NCBI RefSeq assembly: GCF_005049105.1
Contig: NZ_SUKA01000003.1
Coordinates: 372,001-436,000, forward strand
Length of the DNA: 64,000 nucleotides
Direction: 5' to 3'
Source of the DNA: Sphingobacterium alkalisoli
GTDB taxonomy: Bacteria; Bacteroidota; Bacteroidia; Sphingobacteriales; Sphingobacteriaceae
The notes below the pieces were generated by a model. It was given only the letters and a program-made list of their open reading frames with translations. It was not told the origin of the DNA and did not search any database. A program made the position numbers and the translations under genes. Positions 26,342 through 35,870 of this stretch are shown here, one piece after another. How positions within the stretch are numbered: the stretch's first letter is position 1; every line of letters starts with the position of its first letter.

Positions 26342-28084
26342 TTACCAACCTGGGTTTTGGACCAAAAGCAGACCTCTGTCTATTTCGTATTGTGAAAGAG
26401 GAAACCAGTAATAGGCCTTCCGCCAAGCGTAATGCGCTGCGACTCTACGATTAAAAAAATCGTTGCCATCAGCATCGATATTCATACCGTGTTGATCACC
26501 CATTACACCTTCTACAATTTTCCATCGCCGCACATCAAACCAACGATGACTTTCAAACGCTAACTCGACACGACGTTCATCCCGAATTTTCTGGATGAGC
26601 TGTGCTCCTGTAGGCTCGGGAAGGCCCGCTGTGCCGTATTCGGGGATCCCGGCACGCTTACGGATATAGTTGAGATAGACTAAGGCTTCCGCATCATTTC
26701 CACCATATTCGGCCAAAGCCTCCGCGTAATTTAGATAGATCTCGCCCAATCGCATCAAGACATAAGGTCTGCTCGCACTGACACCGGTGAGCCGATTCGT
26801 TTCTGGCGACACGCCTTTCAGCACGAGGTATCCCGTGTGTGAATAATCCTCGCCCCCATTTCGCTTTCCATCTCTTCCCGAATAATTGAGCTCGACAGTA
26901 ATCGGATCTCTTGTGATATTTCCACCTTTGTAAGTGGTACCTTGAAACAATATGGAAGCATAAAACCGGGGCTCACGGTTCACGTACATATTATAAATTC
27001 CATCAGTAAATCCGCTTCCTTCATACAGATCAGATTCGTGAATAGATTTTCCATCTTTCATAAAATAGGAGTCGACCATCTCTTGAAGAGGAGCTACACC
27101 ATTCCAGCCTCCAGCAGAACGCAACGAACAGTTATAGTCCCAATTCCATAAGCCGTTGTCTTTGCGCGCAAAGATCACTTCCGAATTCCAAGGACTCAGC
27201 AATACACCTCGGTAGGAAGCTACCGGATCCTGACTAGGATCTTCGTAAAGACTATACGTTTCGAGATCTATTACTTCTTTGGCTGCATCCGCGGCGCGCT
27301 TCCATTTTTCTTTATCGTAAGACTGAGCAATGAGCTGTGCTCCATCCTTATTCCGAAAAGAGGCCTGCTCTGTATTTCCATTATATTGCGGACTTGCCGC
27401 ATAAAGTAACAAACGCGCTCTAAAAGCTAAGGCAGCACCTTTTGTAGCCCGCCCGAAGTCACGTTCATGACTATTGACGATGGGCAATACCTTTGCAGCT
27501 TCTGCGAATTCGGAAGCGATATAATCCACACATTCATCAAAGCTTGCTCGCGCACGTTGTATGTCATTATTCGTCGCGTCGGCCGGGATTTCACTATCTC
27601 CGAGCAACACACATGGCCCATACTGCCGCAGGATCAAAAAATAGTACAAGGCCCGTAGGAAGCGGGCTTCACCTTTATACTGATCGATGAGCCACTGCCC
27701 ATCAATATTTAATATCTCCGTGTTTCCGTCGATATGATTCATAAAGTAGGTCGCCGAACGGATACCGTTGTAGTAGCCCTGCCATTTATAAAACGGACTA
27801 CTGCCGGGCGTCCAGTTTCCAATATTCAGTTGATAGATGGTCCATTTGGCCCAAGCGATGTGCACTTCGTCCACATTACCTATCCAGGGGTGACCATTCC
27901 ATTGATCACTCTCGTCAGGAACAGAATTATAGATGTTGGCAAGGTACTCTTCGGTCGGTCTCTTTTTTTGAAATACCTCTTCAATAGTTTGCCGGTCGTC
28001 AGGCACCTGATCTAAAAAGGAATCACAGGCCTGCGATACAAATAGAAGTACAACCAAACATAATGCGTTAAATATCTTTTTCAT
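26342..28084 (-). CDS. SusD/RagB-family outer-membrane lipoprotein
   Basis: 580 residues: signal with lipobox SQAC (Cys20), the SusD N-terminal TPR-like part (FLDQVPDDRQTIEEVF, EARFLRALYYFLILRQYGP) and the C-terminal part (YLNYIRKRAGIPEYG, RRVELAFESHRWFDVRRWK, ending LLLVQNPGW). It caps the SusC barrel and binds the substrate before import. SusC stops 13 bases upstream; the surface lipoprotein follows. Confidence 0.95.
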   Translation of the reverse strand: MKKIFNALCLVVLLFVSQACDSFLDQVPDDRQTIEEVFQKKRPTEEYLANIYNSVPDESDQWNGHPWIGNVDEVHIAWAKWTIYQLNIGNWTPGSSPFYKWQGYYNGIRSATYFMNHIDGNTEILNIDGQWLIDQYKGEARFLRALYYFLILRQYGPCVLLGDSEIPADATNNDIQRARASFDECVDYIASEFAEAAKVLPIVNSHERDFGRATKGAALAFRARLLLYAASPQYNGNTEQASFRNKDGAQLIAQSYDKEKWKRAADAAKEVIDLETYSLYEDPSQDPVASYRGVLLSPWNSEVIFARKDNGLWNWDYNCSLRSAGGWNGVAPLQEMVDSYFMKDGKSIHESDLYEGSGFTDGIYNMYVNREPRFYASILFQGTTYKGGNITRDPITVELNYSGRDGKRNGGEDYSHTGYLVLKGVSPETNRLTGVSASRPYVLMRLGEIYLNYAEALAEYGGNDAEALVYLNYIRKRAGIPEYGTAGLPEPTGAQLIQKIRDERRVELAFESHRWFDVRRWKIVEGVMGDQHGMNIDADGNDFFNRRVAAHYAWRKAYYWFPLSQYEIDRGLLLVQNPGW

Positions 28085-28097
28085 TTCATTTAGGTTT

Positions 28098-31000
28098 TTA
28101 AAAACGACAATCTATTCCAATATTATATGTTTTCACTAACGGATACATCGCCCCTTTACCATCTCCCAATTCGACATCCCATAGCTTAAAGCTACTAAAT
28201 GTTGCCAGGTTATATCCAATACCATATATTCGGAAATTCTGTAGTCCGATTCTGTTCATCCATCCTTTATCTTTGAATGTATAGCTGACCTCAACATTTT
28301 GAAGGCGCAGGAATGCACCATTATTGATCCACCAGCTGCTATTTTCATAATTGCTATTGCTTGTCGAGGGATAAGTAAGCCGCGGATAGGTCGGGTTGGA
28401 TGGGTTAGTCTCTGGAGTCCAGCGATCAACAATATCGCTAAACAGATTACCACGCGTACCTTCCTTTTGGAAAGGCTGCATCCCCTCTCCATTCGTAGAT
28501 ATATCCACGTTGCTGATACCCTTAAACCATACCCCAAAAGACCAGTTCTTGTAAGTAACCGAAGGACCAAATCCGTAAACAATTTCGGGCATAGAACCAT
28601 ATCCAATGGGAGCTTCATCGTACGAGTCTATACGACCGTCGCCATTTAAATCTTTATACTTAATGTCACCGGGTTGAATATCTCCTGTCTGTTGGGCGCT
28701 ATTTTCTATTTCTTCTTCCGATTGGAACAAGCCTAATGCTATTTTACCAAATCTCTGTCCATACTTCCGTCCAATGTTTTGTTGCCAAGGATAAGGCCAC
28801 AGCGCATTCGAATCTTCCTTAATGGTAGCACGGTTCCATACCATATTTCCCCTAAACTGAAGATGAACATCTTGACCGACTGCTTTTGAAAATTCCACCG
28901 TTCCATCGATACCGTGATTGAATATAGCACCTAAGTTACCATAAGGACGGTTACGGATCCCGGTATAATTCGGTAAATCTCCACGTTGCAAAAAGATACC
29001 CTCCCTGTTCTCCATGAAGTAATCAGCAATGACAGAAAGGCTCCCGGCGAGGGTTTTTAGTTCAAGACCGAAATTTGCTTTCTTTGCTTCCTCCCACGAA
29101 ACGTCGATTGGATAATCCCCGATATCGAGGCCACCGAAGGAATTATTCGTGGTTTGACCAAATGAGTATCCGGTAGCGCTAGTTACCGTGGCCAAATAAC
29201 CAAATCGCCGGCCGCCAATGTTGCTGTTACCTACAACACCATACGACGCGCGTAATTTGAGTAGCTGTACAAATTTGCTTGCCTGATCAAAGAAGGGTTC
29301 ATTGGATACCACCCAGCCCAACCCATAAGAAGGGAAAAAACCAAAACGACTTCCTTGCTTAAAATTCTCGGCACCGTTGTATCCGATATTGAACTCGGCT
29401 AGGTAACGATCGTCGTATGCATAGGTAAACCGGGAAACAACCCCCTGCAGCCTAGACGGAATAGAAGAAATAAAATCGCCGGCAAACGCGTCCACATAAT
29501 CTCGTTGATTGTATAAGAGCATGCCGGTTACATCATGTTTACCGAAAGTCTCTTGATAGTTAACTCCTGATTCGACATAGAATTGGCGGTTACCACCATT
29601 TGTGCGGCCATAGCCCAAATAGCTGGATCCAATGCGCGTTTGCTCAAATACCAACTCCCCTTCGTTGTCGCGGTGTGAAGCAAAGTAGGTGTCTACCGTT
29701 TTCGTCCGTGAGATTTGGTGGGCATTGTAATTGTCGAAGGAAAACATACCATATGCGCTCAATCCTTTTAGCATAAAATCCAAAGGTTGGGTTACCCTAA
29801 TGTTTGACCATAATTGGCTATTGATATTATTAACATAGCCGCTTTGTGTAAGCATTTCATAAGGGTTACGCACTTCGCCCCTTGGCATGGCGATATACCC
29901 ATTAGAATACTTTACCGGTATTACCGTGGGCGGCATAATGAAAGCAGCATCCCAGATATCACCTGCGCTCGAACCCGGATAATTGCCATTCGTGACAAAA
30001 CCCATAGCTCCAAAATCAACTTTTGTATCTTTAAACAAGATCATGTTGAGATTACTTGTAAAATTAAATCGTGTAAACTTTATCTTAGAGTTATATTGTG
30101 CTAATTCGTCTGTTTTATAAAGGCCATTTTCGTCATAATAGCCTACGGAGAGGTAGTACTTCGCTCTTTCCGTTCCGCCGTTCATATTTACATTGGCTCT
30201 TCTATTTTGCCCAAAATCATTGAACATTTCGCCAAACCAGTCGATATTCGGATTCAGATCTGGATCAATACCATTGGCAGTATGTTCTATTTTTTCTTCG
30301 CTATATAACGGAGGTCTTCCGGGATATGAATTGGCGTAAGCCTCGTTAGCCATTTGGAGGTAGGTAACTCCATCAGCAAATTCAGGAACCTTCGTAAACT
30401 GCGTTATTCCTTGGTTGTACTGCACGTTGACCTTTGCTTTCCCGGCACTTCCGCGCTTTGTCTCAATAAGTATAACACCATTGGCACCGCGCATACCGTA
30501 TACAGCAGTTGCCGATGCATCTTTCAAAATCGTAAAATTGGCAATATCCTCCGGATCGATATTGTTGAAAGACCGTTCGACCCCATCTACCAAAACCAGC
30601 GGACTGCTACTGGTAAACGTGGAAATACCACGGATATAAATATTGGATGCGTCATAGCCAGGTTCTCCGCTTCGCTGAACGCCGATCACACCAGCTACCC
30701 GGCCGGCAATCACACTAGAAAGGCTTCCGACAGGTTGTTTCAGATCGGCAGGTCTGATCGACGACTGGGCACCAATAGAAGTGATTTTCTTTTGCGTTCC
30801 GTAGCCCACTACGACAACCTCATCTAGGGACGAAGAATCTGCGCTGAGTGTAATATTTATTACAGGAGAATTTGCAATAGGTATTTCGAGGTCCTTATAA
30901 CCTACATAACTAAATACCAATATCCCTTTCAATTGACCTATTTCGATGAAATAATCACCGTCTTTGTTTGTGCTGGTTTGTTTTTTCGTATTCTTTAGCT

Positions 31001-31427
31001 GTATGGAAACACCCTCCAGCGGTACGTTATCCGTATTCATCACTTTACCTCTCAATATGACGGTATCCTGCAGGTTTCGAATCTTCGGTTTATTTTTACT
31101 CGTGTATAATGTAATTAGGTTTTGTTTAATATTATATTCTATTGCCTCCTTATCAAAGATATGCTGTAAAACCAGCTCAACTTTTGTGTTGTGAAAATCT
31201 ACATTTTGTCGACGAAAATTCTTAAAGTCTTCGGCATTATACATAAAACTGTAGGCCGTCTGCTTTTGGATTTCCTGCAATATTTCAAATATAGAAGCCC
31301 GTTCTTTTTTGTACGAGACGGTCTGCGCGCTCGTTGTTGCCCATATCTGAAATGAACCAAGGAATAGAATAAGGCAAGTTACTGTTTTCTTAAACAGTAG
31401 GCTTATGCATGCGTTTTTTATCTTCAT
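28098..31427 (-). CDS. SusC/RagA-family TonB-dependent transporter with STN domain
   Basis: 1109 residues: signal peptide (about 1-35), STN signalling domain (about 40-110, ERASIFEILQEIQKQTAYSFMYN), carboxypeptidase-regulatory-like domain (about 123-200, VPLEGVSIQLKNTKKQTSTNKDG), the plug with VVVGYGTQKK (about 205-215) and SATAVYGMRGANGVILIETKRG, then the 22-strand barrel ending IDCRF. The STN domain links it to the FecR and ECF genes upstream. It imports the PUL 1 oligosaccharide. Separated from fecR by 161 bases that may hold the ECF-dependent promoter. Confidence 0.96.
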   Translation of the reverse strand: MKIKNACISLLFKKTVTCLILFLGSFQIWATTSAQTVSYKKERASIFEILQEIQKQTAYSFMYNAEDFKNFRRQNVDFHNTKVELVLQHIFDKEAIEYNIKQNLITLYTSKNKPKIRNLQDTVILRGKVMNTDNVPLEGVSIQLKNTKKQTSTNKDGDYFIEIGQLKGILVFSYVGYKDLEIPIANSPVINITLSADSSSLDEVVVVGYGTQKKITSIGAQSSIRPADLKQPVGSLSSVIAGRVAGVIGVQRSGEPGYDASNIYIRGISTFTSSSPLVLVDGVERSFNNIDPEDIANFTILKDASATAVYGMRGANGVILIETKRGSAGKAKVNVQYNQGITQFTKVPEFADGVTYLQMANEAYANSYPGRPPLYSEEKIEHTANGIDPDLNPNIDWFGEMFNDFGQNRRANVNMNGGTERAKYYLSVGYYDENGLYKTDELAQYNSKIKFTRFNFTSNLNMILFKDTKVDFGAMGFVTNGNYPGSSAGDIWDAAFIMPPTVIPVKYSNGYIAMPRGEVRNPYEMLTQSGYVNNINSQLWSNIRVTQPLDFMLKGLSAYGMFSFDNYNAHQISRTKTVDTYFASHRDNEGELVFEQTRIGSSYLGYGRTNGGNRQFYVESGVNYQETFGKHDVTGMLLYNQRDYVDAFAGDFISSIPSRLQGVVSRFTYAYDDRYLAEFNIGYNGAENFKQGSRFGFFPSYGLGWVVSNEPFFDQASKFVQLLKLRASYGVVGNSNIGGRRFGYLATVTSATGYSFGQTTNNSFGGLDIGDYPIDVSWEEAKKANFGLELKTLAGSLSVIADYFMENREGIFLQRGDLPNYTGIRNRPYGNLGAIFNHGIDGTVEFSKAVGQDVHLQFRGNMVWNRATIKEDSNALWPYPWQQNIGRKYGQRFGKIALGLFQSEEEIENSAQQTGDIQPGDIKYKDLNGDGRIDSYDEAPIGYGSMPEIVYGFGPSVTYKNWSFGVWFKGISNVDISTNGEGMQPFQKEGTRGNLFSDIVDRWTPETNPSNPTYPRLTYPSTSNSNYENSSWWINNGAFLRLQNVEVSYTFKDKGWMNRIGLQNFRIYGIGYNLATFSSFKLWDVELGDGKGAMYPLVKTYNIGIDCRF

Positions 31428-31588
31428 TTATTTAATACCATTTAGTATAGTGGTACTCGATTAACTGTTCGTTAGTAATTATAGTAGATGGTCTGTTTAG
31501 GTGAGCAGAAATCTACCGCGGGTATGTTCTTTTCTGTTAGATTGTTATACATATTTAGGTCATATGGTTATGTGCCTCCTTTCTATCG

Positions 31589-32773
31589 TTATTTAGTTAA
31601 AATTAATTTATTGTCTTTAATAGTAAACTTATAGGGTGCGATTTCTTCCAAAGATTTTAAAACGGAAGAAATCGGAATATTTCGATTTATGTTCGCTGTT
31701 ACAGATGCATGAAAAGATTCCGTCGCGGACTCCTTAATATCAAACCCATACCATTTAGATAAGTGATCTAACACGATTGGGAGCGAGGTTTCTTTAAACA
31801 CAAAATATCCGGTACGCCAGGCCAGCACTTGCTCCATGTCGAAACGACGTACAACAAAGCTGTTACCCTTTTTATTAAACACACTTTCCTGCCCCGGTAC
31901 TAAAATCGCTTTTGATCCATTAGCTTGGAGTTCAACCTTCCCTTCGACCAATGAGGTGATCGTATAACCCGATTCGGGATATGCCGTCAGATTAAAGGCT
32001 GTACCCAGCACCTTGATACGCTGTTGATCTGACTGCACCACAAACGACTTATAATCAGCCTCCCCTGCTGGAACAACTTCAAAGAAAAGCTCCCCCGTGG
32101 CACTTACTTTTCGCTCGCTTTCTGTAAAGCGGGAAGGAAAACTTAAAGAAGATTGTGCATTAAGCCATGCCGTGGATCCGTCGGGAAGCGTAATCTTATA
32201 GGTATCTTTTGCAGCCGTCACAATCGATACCATTACGGGGGCTACGTCAGACGCTTCAGCACTAGTTTCGTAAGTGATACCCCCGTCGATTTCTTTCGTT
32301 AACACGATGCCGTCTCTAACTATCTTTTCTCCTGCCTTCAGACTATCGAGGGATAATATATTCGATGTTCCGAAAGACATATAGGAGTTTGTCGAATACG
32401 GGTTATTTTGCCCCGCAAAATTCGATCGATCACGCCCGCTCCAGTCACCAGAGGAATTATACAAATAAATGCTACTGGCTATTAGACAACAACAAGCTGC
32501 TACCCACCAAGAGGTCTTCCGCAGTTGAACTATTTTCGCTGACCGTCGAGGAATTTTCAATACGTATTGATCAATTCTATGTCTCATTTTGTCATAGTCT
32601 TCGGGATCTTTTTCGCTGGCCGGCGCACTGAGGAGTACCTCATCAATCACTTCTTCCATCATATCACGATAAGCTGGGTCAGCATTTTTCGATATCAGCT
32701 GGTCCAATTCGTCCAATGTGATTTCATTCGAAATCAACTTTTCAACTAATGCTTGAAGATAATCTTTGCTCAT
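31589..32773 (-). CDS. FecR-family anti-sigma factor of PUL 1
   Basis: 394 residues from the ATG at 32773; a TTG at 32782 is the alternative. N-terminal cytoplasmic anti-sigma region (about 1-85), one membrane helix (about 88-104, TSWWVAACCCLIASSIYLY), a periplasmic FecR domain (DTYKITLPDGSTAWLNAQSSLSFP, VLGTAFNLTAYPESGY) and a C-terminal DUF4974-like segment (GYFVFKETSLPIVLDHLSKWYGFD). It should transmit the SusC STN signal to the sigma factor encoded just upstream. Confidence 0.93.
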   Translation of the reverse strand: MSKDYLQALVEKLISNEITLDELDQLISKNADPAYRDMMEEVIDEVLLSAPASEKDPEDYDKMRHRIDQYVLKIPRRSAKIVQLRKTSWWVAACCCLIASSIYLYNSSGDWSGRDRSNFAGQNNPYSTNSYMSFGTSNILSLDSLKAGEKIVRDGIVLTKEIDGGITYETSAEASDVAPVMVSIVTAAKDTYKITLPDGSTAWLNAQSSLSFPSRFTESERKVSATGELFFEVVPAGEADYKSFVVQSDQQRIKVLGTAFNLTAYPESGYTITSLVEGKVELQANGSKAILVPGQESVFNKKGNSFVVRRFDMEQVLAWRTGYFVFKETSLPIVLDHLSKWYGFDIKESATESFHASVTANINRNIPISSVLKSLEEIAPYKFTIKDNKLILTK

Positions 32774-32918
32774 AATTTGCAATCAGGTAAATACATAGAC
32801 GCGCCATCTCTTCCCGGCCTACATAATACAATACGTTTGTCGGAAAAAAAGTACGCACACTTTTTTAATATTTTTTTGCTAGTTATGATTTTTTTGAGAA
32901 ACTTGGGCCGGTTTTGGT

Positions 32919-33518
32919 CTATTTTTGGGTAAAAATGGCCCATATAAGGATCAGAATAAGATCTTCTTTGCGGTGCTTTTGAAGATATTCTTTTAAAAAT
33001 AAATTAGCGCGGTAAATATGGGAATTTACCGACGATTTAGTCAGTCCGAATTCTTCCATAAGCTCCTTATAACTTTTCTGCTCTATCTTGAATAGAATGA
33101 AAATTTCACGTTGCAGTGCAGGAAGATGCGCTAAGGCTTCGGATATAAGTTTTTTATTCTCTTTTTGAAATAAAAGCGGTTCGATGTGGTCATAGGATTC
33201 ATTTATTGCAAGGATGAGCTGATCTTTCAGCATCTGGTCGCGCTTCATTTTCCGGAACAGATCAATAATATGGTTGCGGACTATACGATTGAGATACGCT
33301 TCAAATACCTGATTGGGATCAATTTTTTTCCGATTTGACCATAATTTAGTAAAAACATCCTGTACAACTTCTTCCACGAGATCCCGCGACTTCAGGAGTT
33401 TATATGCCTGCAATATGATATTTTTTCGATAAAGTAGGTAGATTTCCTCAAATGCTTTCTCATCACCTTCCTGAAGACGGTATAAAAGCATTTTTTCCGC
33501 TTGATCTCCTTTATCCAT
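32919..33518 (-). CDS. ECF RNA polymerase sigma factor of PUL 1
   Basis: 199 residues with sigma region 2 (about 25-95, KNIILQAYKLLKSRDLVEEVVQDVFTKLW) and region 4 (about 125-180, LPALQREIFILFKIEQKSYKELMEEFGLT with the helix SSVNSHIYRANLFLKEYL). It is first in PUL 1, followed by fecR after 145 bases. A consensus vegetative promoter precedes it, so the sigma/anti-sigma pair is probably made constitutively at low level and the rest of the PUL on induction. Confidence 0.93.
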   Translation of the reverse strand: MDKGDQAEKMLLYRLQEGDEKAFEEIYLLYRKNIILQAYKLLKSRDLVEEVVQDVFTKLWSNRKKIDPNQVFEAYLNRIVRNHIIDLFRKMKRDQMLKDQLILAINESYDHIEPLLFQKENKKLISEALAHLPALQREIFILFKIEQKSYKELMEEFGLTKSSVNSHIYRANLFLKEYLQKHRKEDLILILIWAIFTQK

Positions 33519-33545
33519 ATATTTAGGCGAAGTAAAGTAACCTTG

Positions 33546-33577
33546 CGAAGGTATATAAACGATTCATTATATCCAAA
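33546..33577 (-). promoter_or_regulatory. Promoter of the PUL 1 sigma factor gene
   Basis: Minus strand: TTTG (33574-33577), 20 bases, TACCTTCG (33546-33553), one mismatch from the Bacteroidota consensus and 27 bases before the start codon. Confidence 0.6.
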
Positions 33578-33795
33578 TCAGGCCAGTTCACTGAATAGCG
33601 CACGCTAATAGACTCTACCCAGATACAGTTTATAATAGCAGGAATTCCGATCAAAAATAACCTTTTCGTTAATAGCAACGTAAGCTCAAATTTTTCCAGT
33701 ACTATGTCATTCCCCAGTAAAGCTTAGATTATACTATTGCCTTAGTTACAAGATATGGAAAGAGGGGTAACAATTATTAAAAACTGTTGATATCA

Positions 33796-33813
33796 CAGTA
33801 TTAACAAATACTG
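33796..33813. promoter_or_regulatory. Perfect inverted repeat at the start of the secreted-protein gene
   Basis: CAGTATT-AACA-AATACTG, 7-bp arms with a 4-base spacer, ending 6 bases before the ATG at 33820. In mRNA it would fold over the ribosome-binding site; in DNA it could be an operator. Confidence 0.5.
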
Positions 33814-33819
33814 AATATT

Positions 33820-35859
33820 ATGAAAAATATTTTACTCATTTTATGCTGCCTAGCACATCTCGGAGTTCTTCGACCCACTCTAGCGCAGCACCGTCCCGAG
33901 ATTTATTTGGGAGGAGGGGCGATCAGCGGACCTAAAGAGACTTATTTCGTCACAGGTAAAGGTGGCAATATAGGTTCGTATTTTCCATTCATGTCCAACC
34001 GGTTTATTTCATTAGGGATAGACTTAGGTGCGGGCTTTTTCTCTTCCAAAAATAGGACTTCGAAATCTATCGCACCGTACTTGCTTTCGGGTGTAGGCTC
34101 CCCCACTGTTGGAGTAGACTCCAGTTTAATGCCCTCACAGCACGTTCTGCGATTTGGAGCCGGACCTCGCGCAGATTTCCATGTAGGCGAGAAACTGCAG
34201 TTGAGTGCAGCAGTAGATGGTGGGATTAATATCCTTCGTCAGGATCCGATTGCATTTGATCAATATGTCGGTACAGAAGATCGTATGATCAAGAAGCGAA
34301 TCTATAGCCGTGACAAAGTGGATAGTAAGTCCTTCCATGTCATGCCACGAATACGCCTTTCTTATCCATTGGGGAATAACCTGAAAGTTTGGGCTGAAGG
34401 CAATTATTCACTATCCAAATATAATTATAACGAACAACGGCTACAAACTGTGGATGTAAATGGGAACCCTATTCAAGAGTTGGGGCAATTCGTTGAAGCG
34501 GGATATGCGCCCAATAACGGCAGTGAAAGTTGGAAATCTTTTGGTGCACAAATGGGCTTAGCACTGCAATTGGGTAAACAAAAAACCAACTCATCAATGA
34601 AAACCCCAAAGAGCCAGGAGAGGATAGCGCAGACTTCTCTTCCCCGCAAAGAAGAATCGCCAAAACAGGAAGAACGCCGATCCGTGCAACCTATATCGCC
34701 AAAGAATAATAGTCAGTTCCAGTCGGATAAGGAATTGAAAGCCTTTACTTGGCGGTTGGTCGGTGGAGTTTTACCTACTGCTCAATATAGTATAGATGTA
34801 GTTCAGGTTGACGCACGTCAAGGTGCCCGTAAGAGTTATCAGGCCTTATCTTCAAAAACTGCGCTTTCCGTTCAGGAGCTAACCAAAGGATTAGGACTGG
34901 AACCGGGACAGTACCGTTGGCAGGTAACCGAGCTTACAAAAGGTTTGGTATCTACCCCACAGTTTTTTGCCATCAGCAATTGTGATATACAATTTACCAT
35001 TCAAGACGAAGAGATCAGTTGTATGGGATATGTTGGAGAAAACAGAAAATACAAGATATGCTTCAGTTCGGTATATAACAGTGCATCAGGCGATCTTACG
35101 TATGTACAACCAGGTACAGGATTAACCGTTTTCGATCAGAGCTATAATTCCTTGAATTATACTTTAGTGGCCCCTCAACCTATACTAGTTACACAAGTAG
35201 GCACTTCTAGCTCGACTGTGCAGTACTGTTTTGAGGTGGAAGTGCCATCGAGTGTAACAGCTATTGGCATTGGCTTGCAGGGAGACGACCTGGATCCTGG
35301 GCCTATTTTTTGCCAACCGGGAGTTAGTACACTGATTGACAGTCTTCCCGAGTGTATATGTGAAGATTGTAAGGATATGACCTTTAACTTTGACGATATG
35401 CAGATCAATCCGGTGCAAACGGCACCGTATGCTTTTTCATTCCAGGGAAGCCTTCAGGTCAGTCAGCCGATATATGCGATAGAATTACAGGTGCTTTCGT
35501 ATCAATATACAGCTAACCCTGAACCTTGTTCTGGTGGTATCACCAGTTTAGAAGAGGCGGGAATGTTATTACGGAATGGTTCTTCGATCAATGGATCTAC
35601 AAATTTGAATTTCTATACCGCTGCAGGCAACTCGAATAGTAACCCAAATGCTTCGAAGGTGGTCAAGTATCTTTCTAGTTCTGCGCTCACGGGTAATATA
35701 CCTATCGACTTGATCGTAGGACTTCCTGGACCGGCGGCAGGGTTTGATGCCGATTGTTGTAAGATGAATTACGAGGTTTGTTTTAAGATTGTCGTGTATT
35801 ACGATCAGGCCAATTGCAAATCCTGTGTGTTCACCAAATGTTTTCAGTTTACCAATTAA
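33820..35859 (+). CDS. Large secreted protein with barrel-like N-terminus and Cys-rich C-terminus
   Basis: 679 residues. Signal peptide 1-22. Residues about 25-245 alternate like an outer-membrane beta-barrel (IYLGGGAIS, FISLGIDLGAGFF, LRFGAGPRADFHVG, MPRIRLSYPLGNNLKVWAEGNYSLSKY, GAQMGLALQLG). A charged linker (about 250-295) follows, then an Ig/Fn3-like domain (about 300-385), a middle Cys-containing domain and a C-terminal cysteine module (about 513-679) with the pattern CC-x6-C-F-K-x9-N-C-x2-C-x4-CF. The next gene carries the same module and starts 11 bases downstream, so the two are probably partners, with this protein as the outer-membrane anchor (inference). No known family is recognised for the module. 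Confidence 0.7.
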   Translation: MKNILLILCCLAHLGVLRPTLAQHRPEIYLGGGAISGPKETYFVTGKGGNIGSYFPFMSNRFISLGIDLGAGFFSSKNRTSKSIAPYLLSGVGSPTVGVDSSLMPSQHVLRFGAGPRADFHVGEKLQLSAAVDGGINILRQDPIAFDQYVGTEDRMIKKRIYSRDKVDSKSFHVMPRIRLSYPLGNNLKVWAEGNYSLSKYNYNEQRLQTVDVNGNPIQELGQFVEAGYAPNNGSESWKSFGAQMGLALQLGKQKTNSSMKTPKSQERIAQTSLPRKEESPKQEERRSVQPISPKNNSQFQSDKELKAFTWRLVGGVLPTAQYSIDVVQVDARQGARKSYQALSSKTALSVQELTKGLGLEPGQYRWQVTELTKGLVSTPQFFAISNCDIQFTIQDEEISCMGYVGENRKYKICFSSVYNSASGDLTYVQPGTGLTVFDQSYNSLNYTLVAPQPILVTQVGTSSSTVQYCFEVEVPSSVTAIGIGLQGDDLDPGPIFCQPGVSTLIDSLPECICEDCKDMTFNFDDMQINPVQTAPYAFSFQGSLQVSQPIYAIELQVLSYQYTANPEPCSGGITSLEEAGMLLRNGSSINGSTNLNFYTAAGNSNSNPNASKVVKYLSSSALTGNIPIDLIVGLPGPAAGFDADCCKMNYEVCFKIVVYYDQANCKSCVFTKCFQFTN

Positions 35860-35870
35860 TTTTAAGCGTT

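Larger units (their letters stand above)
33519..33819. other. Divergent region between PUL 1 and the secreted-protein pair
   Basis: 301 bases without a gene. Contains the PUL 1 sigma promoter on the left and a perfect inverted repeat next to the start of the secreted-protein gene on the right. No consensus promoter was found for the plus-strand gene. Confidence 0.5.

Noticed and set aside
31436..31455. TACCA / TGGTA inverted repeat between the PUL 1 fecR and susC genes
   Set aside because: Only 5-bp arms in an AT-rich spacer; not enough to call an operator.
32845..32866. AAAAAAGT / ACTTTTTT hairpin between the PUL 1 sigma and fecR genes
   Set aside because: The stem is nearly all A-T in an AT-rich spacer and could easily be chance; no further support.
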